DNA from: Trichomonas vaginalis G3
Taxonomy: Eukaryota > Parabasalia > Trichomonadida > Trichomonadidae
Length of the DNA stretch: 64,000 nucleotides
NCBI RefSeq assembly: GCF_026262505.1
Contig: NC_067203.1
Location: forward strand, 8,246,001-8,310,000
Direction: 5' to 3'
Shown: piece after piece, positions 1 through 9,434 of the stretch
Layout of the letters: each line of letters opens with the position of its first letter
How positions within the stretch are numbered: position 1 is the stretch's first letter
Notes under the pieces: generated by a model
What the model saw: only the letters and a program-made list of their open reading frames with translations
Databases searched by the model: none
Told to the model about the DNA's origin: nothing
Program-made: the position numbers and the translations under genes

Positions 1-90
1 ACATGTTAAAAATAACAAACCACTAAAACTGAGAAAATGTGGTTATGCAGTAATGATGGAAAGAGAGATGTTGTCAAAGAGGAATAAAAA

Positions 91-354
91 TTAAATTTGG
101 ATAGAGTTTAAAAATTCATCTTTATTAAATTCATCTCTTCCAATCAATTTATTTATTCTATTAAATTCTTTTATTTTTGCTTCACTCAGTTTAAGGATTG
201 AACGATAAGTTTCTAATTTTTCGATTATTTCTTCATCATTTTCAACCTCACCACATTGCGGCTTCTTTTTGTAATAGCATATTTTTGATTTAATTCTGTT
301 TAGTTTCTTTTTATATTCATCGTCTGGACTCTTGACTGTTTTGTTGTCACTCAT
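91..354 (-). CDS. Polinton-1 small charged protein, unknown
   Basis: An 87-residue protein rich in Lys and Glu, with predicted helical character and one central YKKKPQCGE stretch. I recognise no domain. It is the last visible gene of Polinton-1, 20 bases downstream of the integrase gene on the same strand. The ATG lies just after the sequence TTTCGTAAGA. A very similar TTCGTAAGAAA precedes the start chosen for the gene ending at 5405, so the start is supported by a motif shared within the element. Confidence 0.55.
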   Translation of the reverse strand: MSDNKTVKSPDDEYKKKLNRIKSKICYYKKKPQCGEVENDEEIIEKLETYRSILKLSEAKIKEFNRINKLIGRDEFNKDEFLNSIQI

Positions 355-374
355 TTCTTACGAAATAAAAAAAA

Positions 375-1304
375 TTAAATATTATTTAAATATAATGGAG
401 TAATAAAATAAATCGGAATTTCTATTAATTTATTGTTAACCTCAACTAATGCATTGCCGTTAATATATCTAACAAATTCAGCTATTGTGTCAAATCTTCG
501 TCTTCTTTTTGTCATTGATTTATCAGTTTTTCCATAATCGAGATGAATCAAAACTTTATCCCCTTGTTTAAAATTCATGAGCCCCGAATTAATTTGTTCA
601 CGTTTAACATCATTTAACCTTTCCATTTGCTTTCTAATATATTCCCATTCTTTTGAAATATCATTTTTCATTTCCACTGGTTTCATGTTAATAGTTCTAT
701 GCCATGTATTATTGTAATAATATACTAACTGTTGTATGATGGAGTCATGATTTCCATCCCAGTATATCTGACCGTTAACCCCTAACGCATCTCTAAGAGT
801 TCTCATTACCGCATCAACTATTTTATTATGAAACGTATATGGAGAGGATGAAAAGTAAAAATTAATTTGTGGGAAATAATGAATCATAGTTGCCTGAAAT
901 CCTTTATCACCATCACCCCTGATATTATCTACTCTTTCATGATCTAGTAAGTATTGTATAGCTCTTCTTGTTTCCTGTTCTGTTTTCCCTTTCACCGGAA
1001 TGCAATATAAATATCTAGTGTTAATGTTAATGGCGAATAAATAAGTAACGTTTCCTTTTGAATATTCCAATGATCGATTTCGTATGAATAAGGTGAAGGT
1101 GCAAATGATGGCGACTAAATTTTTCTTTAACGGTTGAATTTTTGGGTCAATTGGTTTATTTAATATCTTGAAATCCTTTTTAAAATCTTTTTGCTTCTTT
1201 AATGTTTGAAATGGATATAATAAAGTGAATGATGAAGGATTAACTGAAGGAGGTTTTGGTGTTGCAAGTGGTTTAATTTTATCTGCTTTGATTTTGGATT
1301 TCAT
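375..1304 (-). CDS. Polinton-1 integrase (retroviral-type, rve fold)
   Basis: A 309-residue protein whose middle part reads as a retroviral-type integrase core: a strand with NINTRYLYCIPVKGK, then RGDGDKGF and a following helix with MRTLRDALG. After it comes a C-terminal beta-rich domain (GDKVLIHLDYGKTDK, then an RRRR stretch) like the SH3/chromo-like tails of Polinton integrases. It would join the element to target DNA. The start overlaps the end of the upstream 191-residue gene by 26 bases, which fits compact element packing. Family membership rests on fold pattern and neighbours (pPolB), not on a search. Confidence 0.8.
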   Translation of the reverse strand: MKSKIKADKIKPLATPKPPSVNPSSFTLLYPFQTLKKQKDFKKDFKILNKPIDPKIQPLKKNLVAIICTFTLFIRNRSLEYSKGNVTYLFAININTRYLYCIPVKGKTEQETRRAIQYLLDHERVDNIRGDGDKGFQATMIHYFPQINFYFSSSPYTFHNKIVDAVMRTLRDALGVNGQIYWDGNHDSIIQQLVYYYNNTWHRTINMKPVEMKNDISKEWEYIRKQMERLNDVKREQINSGLMNFKQGDKVLIHLDYGKTDKSMTKRRRRFDTIAEFVRYINGNALVEVNNKLIEIPIYFITPLYLNNI

Positions 1305-1854
1305 TCCCCTTCATTAATTCTGGATGTATTCTATTCATTTGTTTTAAATATGCTGTATATAAAGGTTTGATATACTTTCCCGCTTCGAGTTTATGTTGAA
1401 GGATGAATTCCAAAAGTTGATCTTCATTTAAAAGTCGGGTTGAATATGTTTTAACTAATGAATCATAAATTAAAGCTTGTGCTTCATTTATGAGCTGCTG
1501 AACGTCCAAACTTTTCTCTTTTGGCTTTTGCGGCTCAGGATTATATAATTTATATAATTCATCAATATCTTTTTCAGTTAATACTTTATTTTTGAAATCT
1601 TTCAACTGTTTAAGTTGTGATTTACTTTTTCCCTTTGAATATTTTCCTTCTTTAATGTTCTCTCTTAAACGTTTAATTATTTTATCATGATATTTCAAAA
1701 TTTCGTTTTTATAATACCGATAGTATTCATCCATATCATCACCCGTTATATTTTCATCATGTTTTTGAAGATATGCTTTTAAATCATAATAAGTAAGAAA
1801 ATTTTGATTAAATACTAAATCATCAATTAAATTTTTTAAATCTGCGCTATTCAT
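1279..1854 (-). CDS. Polinton-1 unknown protein between polymerase and integrase
   Basis: A 191-residue, highly charged and probably helical protein. It has a basic centre (KEGKYSKGKSKSQLKQLKDFK) and no recognised domain. It sits between the polymerase and integrase genes on the same strand, and its end overlaps the integrase start by 26 bases. The ATG follows TTATTTTTATATAA, a T-rich leader seen before other genes of the element. A structural or DNA-binding role is possible but not shown. Confidence 0.55.
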   Translation of the reverse strand: MNSADLKNLIDDLVFNQNFLTYYDLKAYLQKHDENITGDDMDEYYRYYKNEILKYHDKIIKRLRENIKEGKYSKGKSKSQLKQLKDFKNKVLTEKDIDELYKLYNPEPQKPKEKSLDVQQLINEAQALIYDSLVKTYSTRLLNEDQLLEFILQHKLEAGKYIKPLYTAYLKQMNRIHPELMKGNEIQNQSR

Positions 1855-1918
1855 TTATATAAAAATAAAATCAATGTTTTATGGGTGCCCACCTCTTTGT
1901 CTCTTCTGTGGCATTTCA

Positions 1919-4900
1919 TTAAATAAATGGCATACAACATCCATTTTCACAACATACAGCTTTAGTGTGTGCCCCTGTTAATGCAGTCTTACCGATTGTT
2001 AAGCGAGTCATTGACCCATTTTTAAGTTGTAAATTAATATTTTGACCATCGAAAATGACTTTATCATTTATTATATCCAAATAATTTTTAGGTGTTAATT
2101 GCTTATTTTGTCGTAAACTAATACCTTTCATTTTTTGTGCTATCTTTTTGAAGGAGTCTTCACCAATCATTCCGTTGAATGATGTATAACACTTAGGGCA
2201 TAAAGCAACCATGTTATCACCTTGTTTCTCAATTGCTAAACCCAATAATTTTTTCTCATGTGCTTTTTCTTCAGCTTTATTCTTTAATTTAGGTTTAAAT
2301 TTCTCATCAAAACAGAAGAAATCAAAAGGTGCGAATTTGAAAATGTTTTTATCATAAAATTGTTTATCGGTTACAATTGCTTGAAATGCTTGAGTGTTAG
2401 GAAGATTTGGGTCGCCAGCGATTGCCCAATATGATGAATCAGTATCACCTTCAATGAAATGAAAACGATTAACATTCATGCATTTATACATAAAATCATA
2501 AATGAAAACTAAATACCAGTATTTAGCATTATCTAAAGTAAAAAATGCCTCTTGTAAACATGTATCACATCTATAAAATCTATCTTTGAGCATCACTTGA
2601 TACGTATCTTCACCTATTTCTCTTATGTTTTTAAACTTATTTGACATACATGCAACGCGTGCCTTCTGTGCATTCATTATTTTAGTCTTTGCGTAATTTT
2701 GTGTATTCATTGCATCGTAACCATATGATCCATTAAGTGAAATTTTGCAAAATAAACTTTTTCCTTTATTTCCTTCTAATTCAGCCTTTTGTCTTTCGTT
2801 CATAAATTTGTTCGCAAATTCATTAAAACAAGTATTTTTCGTAAATGTTAAAATTGATTGAATATCATCGATGATAAAATGAAATCTGTCTATTAGATAC
2901 CAAAGATAATAAGAAGAAAATGGTTGATATTGGTTGTGTGTTGATGCTAACTGAGTTAATTTTCTCTGTTTCTGGTCAACCGGTAGATTGTTTGATTTCA
3001 TGTAATTATACATAAAACTGCCAATTGTTTTTTCATCTGTGATAATATCTAAGTTTCTTATTATCGGTAAAAAGTTTATGTAATCATTAATGTATTTTTC
3101 ATCAATGTGACCCTTTACTTCAGCCACGAATAAAGTATTTTTCTTCTTAATTATTCCCAGTGCTTTTGCTTTCTTTGTTGCTGTATCACAAATGATAACA
3201 CCATTCAATCTTCCCGGCATATACATTTTATGGTCAGTATATTGAATGAAATCATGGGGATTAGATGAAAATGATGAAGGATATAATGAATTAAAGTCAA
3301 CACCAACGAAATGAGTCATGATGTTGGAAGTGTCCTCATTTGATACTGTTTTAGTTTCTGGATTATATGAAAGTTTATTAATGTGTGTGATTCCTTTAAG
3401 ATTAACACGATGTTGAACATTTGATAAACCACCAGTAATTCCATTACGGAGGATGTGATACGCTTCCACTGAATCTAAAGTCATTGGTAAATTATTTTTT
3501 AATGCATAATTTCTTAAATTGATTCTTAAACGTTGAACATCTTCATCTTTATTTGATTTTACCACATTGCAATAACAACACATTAACTGACAATTTTCTT
3601 TAGTATGTGGTTTTTCATTATCGATTCTATCCAATGTTGGTTTATTTGCATATGTAAACGCTTTACCACACATTTTGCATTTAGATGAAAGGATTAAATC
3701 GTGAAAATATTGATAGTCATCCATTGAAACATTGTTTTTGGTATCTCTTTTCGCCTTTTCATCTTGTTTCTTATATGATTCAATTTTATATTTCCAATAC
3801 TTTTTCGTTAATTCAAAACTTGATTCCACATTTTCTTCTTCTGGATATGTTTCGTTAGGATTGAAGTTCTTATATGCTAACGCGTAACGAATCATTGATG
3901 CATTAGATGATAATGAAAGATTATGGAGCATGTCAATTTTATAAACAAATGTTTCTTCAATAATTTTATCAATTGGGTCAATCATAATTTCAACATCTTT
4001 ATTGCAATAATGAATAAAATATTCTAATCTATTCTTAAAGTTTTTAGCATCATTGAGATATATTTGATAATCACTATCTGATATAGTTTCTTGTGTTAAT
4101 GCTGAATAAAATGAATCTTGAGTGAATGGTTCCTTTTTATATAATTCATCTTCGTAATTCTCCCATGTGATGAATTGATATGGGAAGAATGATTTAACAC
4201 GTGTTTTATTGTTTCCGAAATCTTGAGTGAATTGGTCTAATGTTCCACCCGCTATATAATTTCTGATGTCAATAAATCTCAATTCATATGGACAGTTTGT
4301 TTTCTTTACTATGACTTGCTTAAATTGAGAAGAAGAACCCAGCATTGATTTTATCTTCCATTTTGCAGTATTTAAATCACGAAGAATTAAATTTAAATCA
4401 AACTTTCCCGAATTAAAACCAATGATATTCACTTTATTAAATTCTTCATCTAAAAGCTCTTTCATTGCTCCCTTTTGTTTCTCATTTAATGTATGGGACT
4501 TCAATAATTCTTCATATTGTTCAATATTTGATTTAGCAACTAATGAACAGGTTGAAAATAAAAATTCAATCCAATCAGAGATGAACGAATCACTTGATGT
4601 TAAGCAAAAATTCCTCGTAAATGTTTTATCGTTTAATTTAACCGTTGATGATACCATAAATGGTTTTAAGTAAGCGTTCAAAGTTGCACATTCAGAAAGT
4701 TGAAGTTCTTCTTTAGTCTCTAATGTTTCGAAGTCAAAAGTAATATAATATCTTGTTGGTTTATAATATTCCTGCAAATTATGTGCTAATAGCCATTGAT
4801 ATATCTTCTGTTTCGTGATATGTGGTGCATATGGTTGCTGTGTGTTTTGCAATTGTACGTCTTGAATTAATCTTCCATTATTTTCTTTACATTTCTCACA

Positions 4901-5368
4901 ATGTTTTAAAAATCTTCTTTGGTTTTTCCTTTCTGGATCATCACGGATAGAATATACTTCTTCTTTGCAAAAGGGGCAAACTTTATATCCTGTGAGTGCT
5001 TCAACGTCTGTTATTCTGTCAGCGTGAAGTTTTCCACATGGACTCTGTGTTAATAAAATATTTACTGTTTCAAATTCTGGATCTATCATTATTGATTCCA
5101 CTAATGGAAAGTCTACCTTGTTAATGTCTACGTCTTCTGGTTGAGGATCACAATAATAGAAATCAATATTAACGTTTAACATTCTCGCTAATCTCTCACT
5201 TTCTGATGAAATGTCAAACCCTTCATATGAATCTATTGCTTCATTTAAATAACTTCTACGAGTTTTAGGATTAACACCATCAGGAATGTTATAGAAGCGT
5301 TTAAATAACCTTCTACCTTCGGCTCTTATTTGATTATCATTCATTTTAGCTGTTCCGTTTTTGTTCAT
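1919..5368 (-). CDS. Polinton-1 protein-primed DNA polymerase B (pPolB) with HNH-like insert
   Basis: A 1149-residue family B polymerase, open throughout. Visible in order: a CxxC zinc-binding stretch near 133-160 (CPFCKEE ... HCEKC); exonuclease motifs ITFDFETLE, GFNSGKFDL and HYCNKDVEI; then an insert with KCKMCGKAF, TLDRID, HTKENCQ and CCYCNVV, which looks like an HNH nuclease with four zinc cysteines; then polymerase motifs FNSLYPSSF, KISLNGSYGY and GDTDSSYW. The Cys-rich C-terminus (KAVCCENGCCMPF) is unusual. The enzyme should replicate the element with a protein primer. The candidate partner gene lies 36 bases upstream. The ATG follows TTCTTACATAA, the start motif also seen at 7347. Confidence 0.93.
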   Translation of the reverse strand: MNKNGTAKMNDNQIRAEGRRLFKRFYNIPDGVNPKTRRSYLNEAIDSYEGFDISSESERLARMLNVNIDFYYCDPQPEDVDINKVDFPLVESIMIDPEFETVNILLTQSPCGKLHADRITDVEALTGYKVCPFCKEEVYSIRDDPERKNQRRFLKHCEKCKENNGRLIQDVQLQNTQQPYAPHITKQKIYQWLLAHNLQEYYKPTRYYITFDFETLETKEELQLSECATLNAYLKPFMVSSTVKLNDKTFTRNFCLTSSDSFISDWIEFLFSTCSLVAKSNIEQYEELLKSHTLNEKQKGAMKELLDEEFNKVNIIGFNSGKFDLNLILRDLNTAKWKIKSMLGSSSQFKQVIVKKTNCPYELRFIDIRNYIAGGTLDQFTQDFGNNKTRVKSFFPYQFITWENYEDELYKKEPFTQDSFYSALTQETISDSDYQIYLNDAKNFKNRLEYFIHYCNKDVEIMIDPIDKIIEETFVYKIDMLHNLSLSSNASMIRYALAYKNFNPNETYPEEENVESSFELTKKYWKYKIESYKKQDEKAKRDTKNNVSMDDYQYFHDLILSSKCKMCGKAFTYANKPTLDRIDNEKPHTKENCQLMCCYCNVVKSNKDEDVQRLRINLRNYALKNNLPMTLDSVEAYHILRNGITGGLSNVQHRVNLKGITHINKLSYNPETKTVSNEDTSNIMTHFVGVDFNSLYPSSFSSNPHDFIQYTDHKMYMPGRLNGVIICDTATKKAKALGIIKKKNTLFVAEVKGHIDEKYINDYINFLPIIRNLDIITDEKTIGSFMYNYMKSNNLPVDQKQRKLTQLASTHNQYQPFSSYYLWYLIDRFHFIIDDIQSILTFTKNTCFNEFANKFMNERQKAELEGNKGKSLFCKISLNGSYGYDAMNTQNYAKTKIMNAQKARVACMSNKFKNIREIGEDTYQVMLKDRFYRCDTCLQEAFFTLDNAKYWYLVFIYDFMYKCMNVNRFHFIEGDTDSSYWAIAGDPNLPNTQAFQAIVTDKQFYDKNIFKFAPFDFFCFDEKFKPKLKNKAEEKAHEKKLLGLAIEKQGDNMVALCPKCYTSFNGMIGEDSFKKIAQKMKGISLRQNKQLTPKNYLDIINDKVIFDGQNINLQLKNGSMTRLTIGKTALTGAHTKAVCCENGCCMPFI

Positions 5369-5404
5369 TTATGTAAGAATAAAAATTAGAATAAAAAATA
5401 AAGT

Positions 5405-6562
5405 TTATTTTTTTAAAGTCCGAGACTCAGAGAGTCCAGGGCTAAAGTCCATAAAATGAATTAAGAACACACAAATTTTTATCATCTGCAACGTGACGAA
5501 TACATTTTTTAATTTACTCAAGAATGCGTAACCTGATACATTAAATCTAATTCCTGTCTTATTTAATTTCACAACTTTGAAAAGGAATGTGTGAATAGCT
5601 ATGAAATGATGACGAGATGATTTATGTGTTGCTTCCATTTTTTCTGAAATGAATAATGAATAAATATAATGTTTATAGGTTTTCATATCTTTTATGTTCT
5701 TAATAACGAATGGAATAGATCTTTCCACTTCGTCCTCCTTCGGAGCTGTTCTTTCATATGAAACATCAACGGTATCTTCAACAATGAAACCACAATCACA
5801 TAAAATTTTATATGTACCAATTGTTTCTTTTGATATTTTATCTAACAAATCAAAAACTTTATCAACACCTGTACATTTATTTAAATAATAATTTGTGTAA
5901 ATATCATGGTCTTCTTTCTTAATCGTATTTGTTGCATATGTTACATTTTTCAGTGCTTTTTTGAATTTTTCAGAATCAAGAGGAGGTGAAAGTAATATAC
6001 ATGGATAATCTCCATCGTCAATAAACTGAAGCTTATGTTTATGAATAAATTTTGTGCCTTCTTCTGAAAGTGTTTCGTCAATATCACCATCTAATAAATT
6101 TTTAGTTGATTCCAAAAAGTAATTTTTATATCTTTCCTCATGTGATTTTTGAACTTCTGATTCTGAAGCTGGGATATTCATTAAACCCTCTACTTCATTC
6201 TCATTATATTTTTCAACTTCTCTTAATTCCTTAATTTTTTCATTTATTTCATCTCTTATTTTTTTCAGTCTTTCAATTTCAATTTCATCATATTCATCAT
6301 CTTTAATTCGTTCTTCATAATATTCAGGGAAAACATTAGGTTCTTTAGGTTTTTCTTTTTCTTTAGATGTGGGATATAAGAAATTTATAACATCATCTTT
6401 ATTCATTTTTCCATCATAATCAAATTCATTTAAAAACTCCGCGAATTTTTGACAATTTCTTAAATAATATTTATTAACTTCATAACCTGCCTCCTCTAAT
6501 ATATCCTTTATTTCCTCATTTGTGAATCCTGAATATCTAACATCGTTAGTTTTGACACTCAT
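5405..6562 (-). CDS. Polinton-1 gene upstream of polymerase, candidate terminal protein
   Basis: A protein of about 385 residues starting MSVKTNDVRYSGF. I chose the inner ATG at 6562 because it follows TTCGTAAGAAA, the motif before the ATG at 354; an in-frame ATG also exists at 6595. Residues about 9-65 (EEIKDILEEAGYEVNKYY ... FLYP) resemble the start of the gene at 45206 in Polinton-2. That gene also lies just upstream of its polymerase on the same strand. Acidic coiled-coil sequence follows, then a basic tail. Polinton polymerases need a terminal protein, and this conserved neighbour is a candidate. That role is inference. Confidence 0.6.
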   Translation of the reverse strand: MSVKTNDVRYSGFTNEEIKDILEEAGYEVNKYYLRNCQKFAEFLNEFDYDGKMNKDDVINFLYPTSKEKEKPKEPNVFPEYYEERIKDDEYDEIEIERLKKIRDEINEKIKELREVEKYNENEVEGLMNIPASESEVQKSHEERYKNYFLESTKNLLDGDIDETLSEEGTKFIHKHKLQFIDDGDYPCILLSPPLDSEKFKKALKNVTYATNTIKKEDHDIYTNYYLNKCTGVDKVFDLLDKISKETIGTYKILCDCGFIVEDTVDVSYERTAPKEDEVERSIPFVIKNIKDMKTYKHYIYSLFISEKMEATHKSSRHHFIAIHTFLFKVVKLNKTGIRFNVSGYAFLSKLKNVFVTLQMIKICVFLIHFMDFSPGLSESRTLKK

Positions 6563-6602
6563 TTTCTTACGAATTAAAAAAAATAAATTATTCATAAGTT
6601 AT

Positions 6603-6969
6603 ATATTAATTTAATAAATTATATTATCATTTATAATAAAATTTTTCAAAATGCAGATAAATTTTAACATGTTCGAAATGAAATTATTATAAAATATATT
6701 CTTTTTATTAATGGTAATATAGGAATTGTAGGAATAAAAACTTTTTATAAATTATTCATAAATTTTTAAAATCTGCTATTCAGAAGTATGTTCAAAAATC
6801 ATTCAATTATGTGAGAATTCTTACGATTACAAAATTTTTTAAATCTTGATTTATTCAAAAACGTAAGAATAAAAACCGTAAGAGTCATACATTTTTTACT
6901 TCATATGTTAAAAAAAATGATACAAAATCGTTCAATATTGTATGAATTCTTACGTTTATTTTTTTTCAT
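6603..6969. repeat. Gene-free Polinton-1 spacer with repeated GAATTCTTACG motifs
   Basis: I see no gene in this AT-rich spacer. It holds two versions of a motif: 6793-6828 and 6924-6958, both containing GAATTCTTACG after a CATTCAAT or GTTCAATATT stretch. The second is repeated identically, 35 of 35 bases, at 7405-7439. The reverse reading of the motif core (CGTAAGAATTC) resembles the sequences found just before ATGs in this element. A promoter or 3'-end signal is possible. Confidence 0.5.
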
Positions 6970-7347
6970 TCATGAATGATAATTATTTCTAATTTCTTTT
7001 ACTCTCTCGTACAAACTAGATTTAAAGAATTCAGATTTTTCCCCATAATCTCCTAAATGTTTTCTAATCTTATCGGTTTTCCATTCATTATATGAAACTG
7101 TATAAACTTTATCTTTATCTTTGCATCTTTCATCACTTCCAATATATTTATATCTCAGTTTTGATTTTGCATTTTCATAATCATTAACGTTTAATAATTC
7201 ACAATCTTCCTTTTTAAATAAATGTTTCACATATTCAGGATTAACAATTCTGTAATATTGTTTTCCTTTATATCTTTGAATGTAAACAGGAACACCATCC
7301 TCTAAAATTCTATTATCCACTTTATCTGGTTTTACTTGTTGGGTCAT
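6970..7347 (-). CDS. Polinton-1 small protein, unknown
   Basis: A 125-residue protein (MTQQVKPDKVDN) with many Tyr and Lys residues and no recognised domain. The ATG directly follows TTCTTACATAA, the same start context as the polymerase gene. Its downstream end and its upstream region are each bordered by a copy of the 35-bp repeat (6924-6958 and 7405-7439). It is the outermost gene at this end of the element. Confidence 0.55.
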   Translation of the reverse strand: MTQQVKPDKVDNRILEDGVPVYIQRYKGKQYYRIVNPEYVKHLFKKEDCELLNVNDYENAKSKLRYKYIGSDERCKDKDKVYTVSYNEWKTDKIRKHLGDYGEKSEFFKSSLYERVKEIRNNYHS

Positions 7348-7404
7348 TTATGTAAGAATAAAAAAATAAATTATTTTAAAATTAATGTTAATTTTTAATG
7401 ATGT

Positions 7405-7439
7405 AAAATCGTTCAATATTGTATGAATTCTTACGTTTA
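7405..7439. repeat. Second copy of the 35-bp Polinton-1 repeat
   Basis: Identical over 35 bases to 6924-6958. It lies between the outermost gene and the presumed element end near 7475. The rest of 7348-7702 holds no gene: the probable element end, then the upstream region of the ankyrin gene at 7703. Confidence 0.75.
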
Positions 7440-7702
7440 CAAAAAAAGTCACACACCCCGCTCGCATCTACTACTCAAAAATCTTAAATATTAATATAAG
7501 TATCTGGATGAAAATCCTATTGCCTTCGACTTTTCATTGTTGTTGCATTCAGGTCTATGAACTTAAGCAAAATTCATAAATTAAATCGAAAATCTTTGTG
7601 GTCATAGTTTTCTGGATGTATAACATTACATTTTCCCCTTCTAATGAATTTAAAGGGTATCCTATATGGTAAAATGCAATTTTATAACTTTTAAAATTTT
7701 TT

Positions 7703-9015
7703 ATGTCTGATCAAGACATTCATCCAAATAAATTCAGTGAATTGCGAAGTATCTTCAAATCCTACATTGACTCATACAATGCAATATATCAGCTAAAAAC
7801 CCAAAATGAAGAAGAATTAAATCAAATTTACAAAATGATCAAAACAGAATTGATTGATTCAAAGAAATTTCAACCTACATATATTATAAGAGACATTTTA
7901 AATATTATTCCATATAGCAATCGCTATACAAAGCCATATTTATATCTTGCCAAACTCATATCTGATGATTACAATATCACAGAGGTCAACAATGACAGCA
8001 GTATTTCAAGCATCCTATTTTACAAAGAATCTGGAATTAAATTAGACAAATCTATTGATTACGATCAATTTAACTCAGAAAATCTGGATATTCATACAGA
8101 AAATACAATTTACAGAGCAATTATGTATAATGACTTAGAAAGATTCATTACATTCACTGAAAGAGAAGGATTTGATAAAGATCAAACACTTAAAAGCCGT
8201 TTATATCAATATCCTTTTTATGGATATTCATTACTTGAATTATGCTGTTACCACGGAGCAGTTGATTGTTTCAAGTTATTAAGAACAAAATTTAACTCAG
8301 AAATAACTGATACATGTCTAGAATTATCATTTTTAGGAGGAAATCCAGAGATCATGAGTGAATGTTTGAAATATAAAAAACCAAATCAGGATTGCATGAG
8401 AAATGCAATTATTTCACACAACATTGATTTTGTTACATTCTTGATGAATGAGTACAATATAGAGATTAATTTAACACTTTGCGGGTATTATCAAAATCTT
8501 GAATCATTTTTGGTTTATTTCGATCAATCTAATGATATTAACAAATGCTTTCTTTTTTCCTCATTGTTTGATTTTCTATCCATTTGCGAATATTTCATTT
8601 CTCATGGTGCGAAAATCAATAAAAAAGTAAATATGGAGACACCGTATTTCATATTGGAGTACGCAATATTAGTAAAGAAATTATTGAAGTTCTTATTTCG
8701 CATGGTGCGAATATCAATGAAAAAAATGGAAATGGAGACACCATACTTCATATTGTAGCAGGATGGGATAAAAAAGAAACAGTTGAACTTCTTATTTCGC
8801 ATGGTGCAAATATTAATGAAAAAAATAAATGTGGAGACACTGCACTTCATATTGCAGCACGATGGAATTTTAAAGAAACAGCTGAAGTTCTTATTTCACA
8901 TGGTGCGAATATCAATGAAAAAAATAAATATGGAGACACCCCACTTCATATTGCAGCAAGATGGAATCATAAAGGAACAGTTGAACTTCTTATTTCGCAT
9001 GGTGCGAAAGAATAA
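7703..9015 (+). pseudogene. DUF3447/ankyrin-repeat protein, frameshifted
   Basis: The N-terminal part (MSDQDIHPNKFSELRSIFKSYIDSY) and middle have the layout of trichomonad DUF3447 proteins: a helical N-domain, then LLELCCYHGAVDCFKLL and ELSFLGGNPEIM repeats. The first frame ends at 8758. From about 8628 the ankyrin repeats continue in a second frame to a stop at 9013-9015, with about four repeats of the pattern ISHGANINEKN.xGDTxLHIAA. The shift lies in an A-run (AATAAAAAAG), so it could be a real loss or a sequencing slip. Ankyrin repeats bind proteins; the cellular role is unknown. Confidence 0.82.
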
Positions 9016-9100
9016 TATTCTTACAAAAGATACTATTCTTTCTTTTTCTGATATTTTCGAAGATGAATTAAATTAAAAATAAAAAATAAAATAAAAATTA

Positions 9101-9315
9101 AGGGTGCACTTACCACTTTCTGACATTCTATGAAAAAATTAATATATCTCTATTTTGATAGCAGAAAAGTATAGCAGCTATATTAGGTACTATATAATGA
9201 TTTATATTTACTTTCTCTCGACCAAAAATATTAACTTTTGACCTTAGAACATTGGGATAGAAAGCTTGTGTGTCAAAAAAATTGAGAGAATGTCAGAAAG
9301 TAGTAAGTGCACCCT
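9101..9315. mobile_element. 215-bp MITE, Tc1/mariner type (TA target)
   Basis: The ends are inverted copies of about 29 bases, AGGGTGCACTTACC... on the left, with one mismatch between them (C/T at the 14th base). TA dinucleotides flank both sides. The interior has no coding capacity. The first bases, AGGGTG, recall the mariner end at 30794 (GGGTGTCC), but the rest differs, so it was probably mobilised by another Tc1/mariner family member. It sits 85 bases after the ankyrin gene. Confidence 0.85.
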
Positions 9316-9434
9316 TAAGTTTTCTGATTATGTATTTTTTTTTAAAAAAGAACTAACTAACGATTATCATAATATCAATAATATCTCTTTATATAAATAT
9401 ATAAAATACAAATTGGCAAAAAAAATTTTTTTTG

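Larger units (their letters stand above)
1..7475 (-). mobile_element. Polinton/Maverick (Polinton-1), partial, one end outside the window
   Basis: A run of minus-strand genes includes a retroviral-type integrase, a protein-primed family B DNA polymerase and several small proteins. This is the gene set that defines Polintons. The left part lies outside the window, so the terminal repeats cannot be compared. The right end is placed provisionally near 7475, where the sequence read on the minus strand begins AGTAG, fitting the AG start of Polinton termini. This boundary is inference. All visible genes look whole and the polymerase is open over 1149 codons, which suggests a young copy. It differs in gene content and order from Polinton-2 (32074-53872), so it belongs to another lineage. 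Confidence 0.8.
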
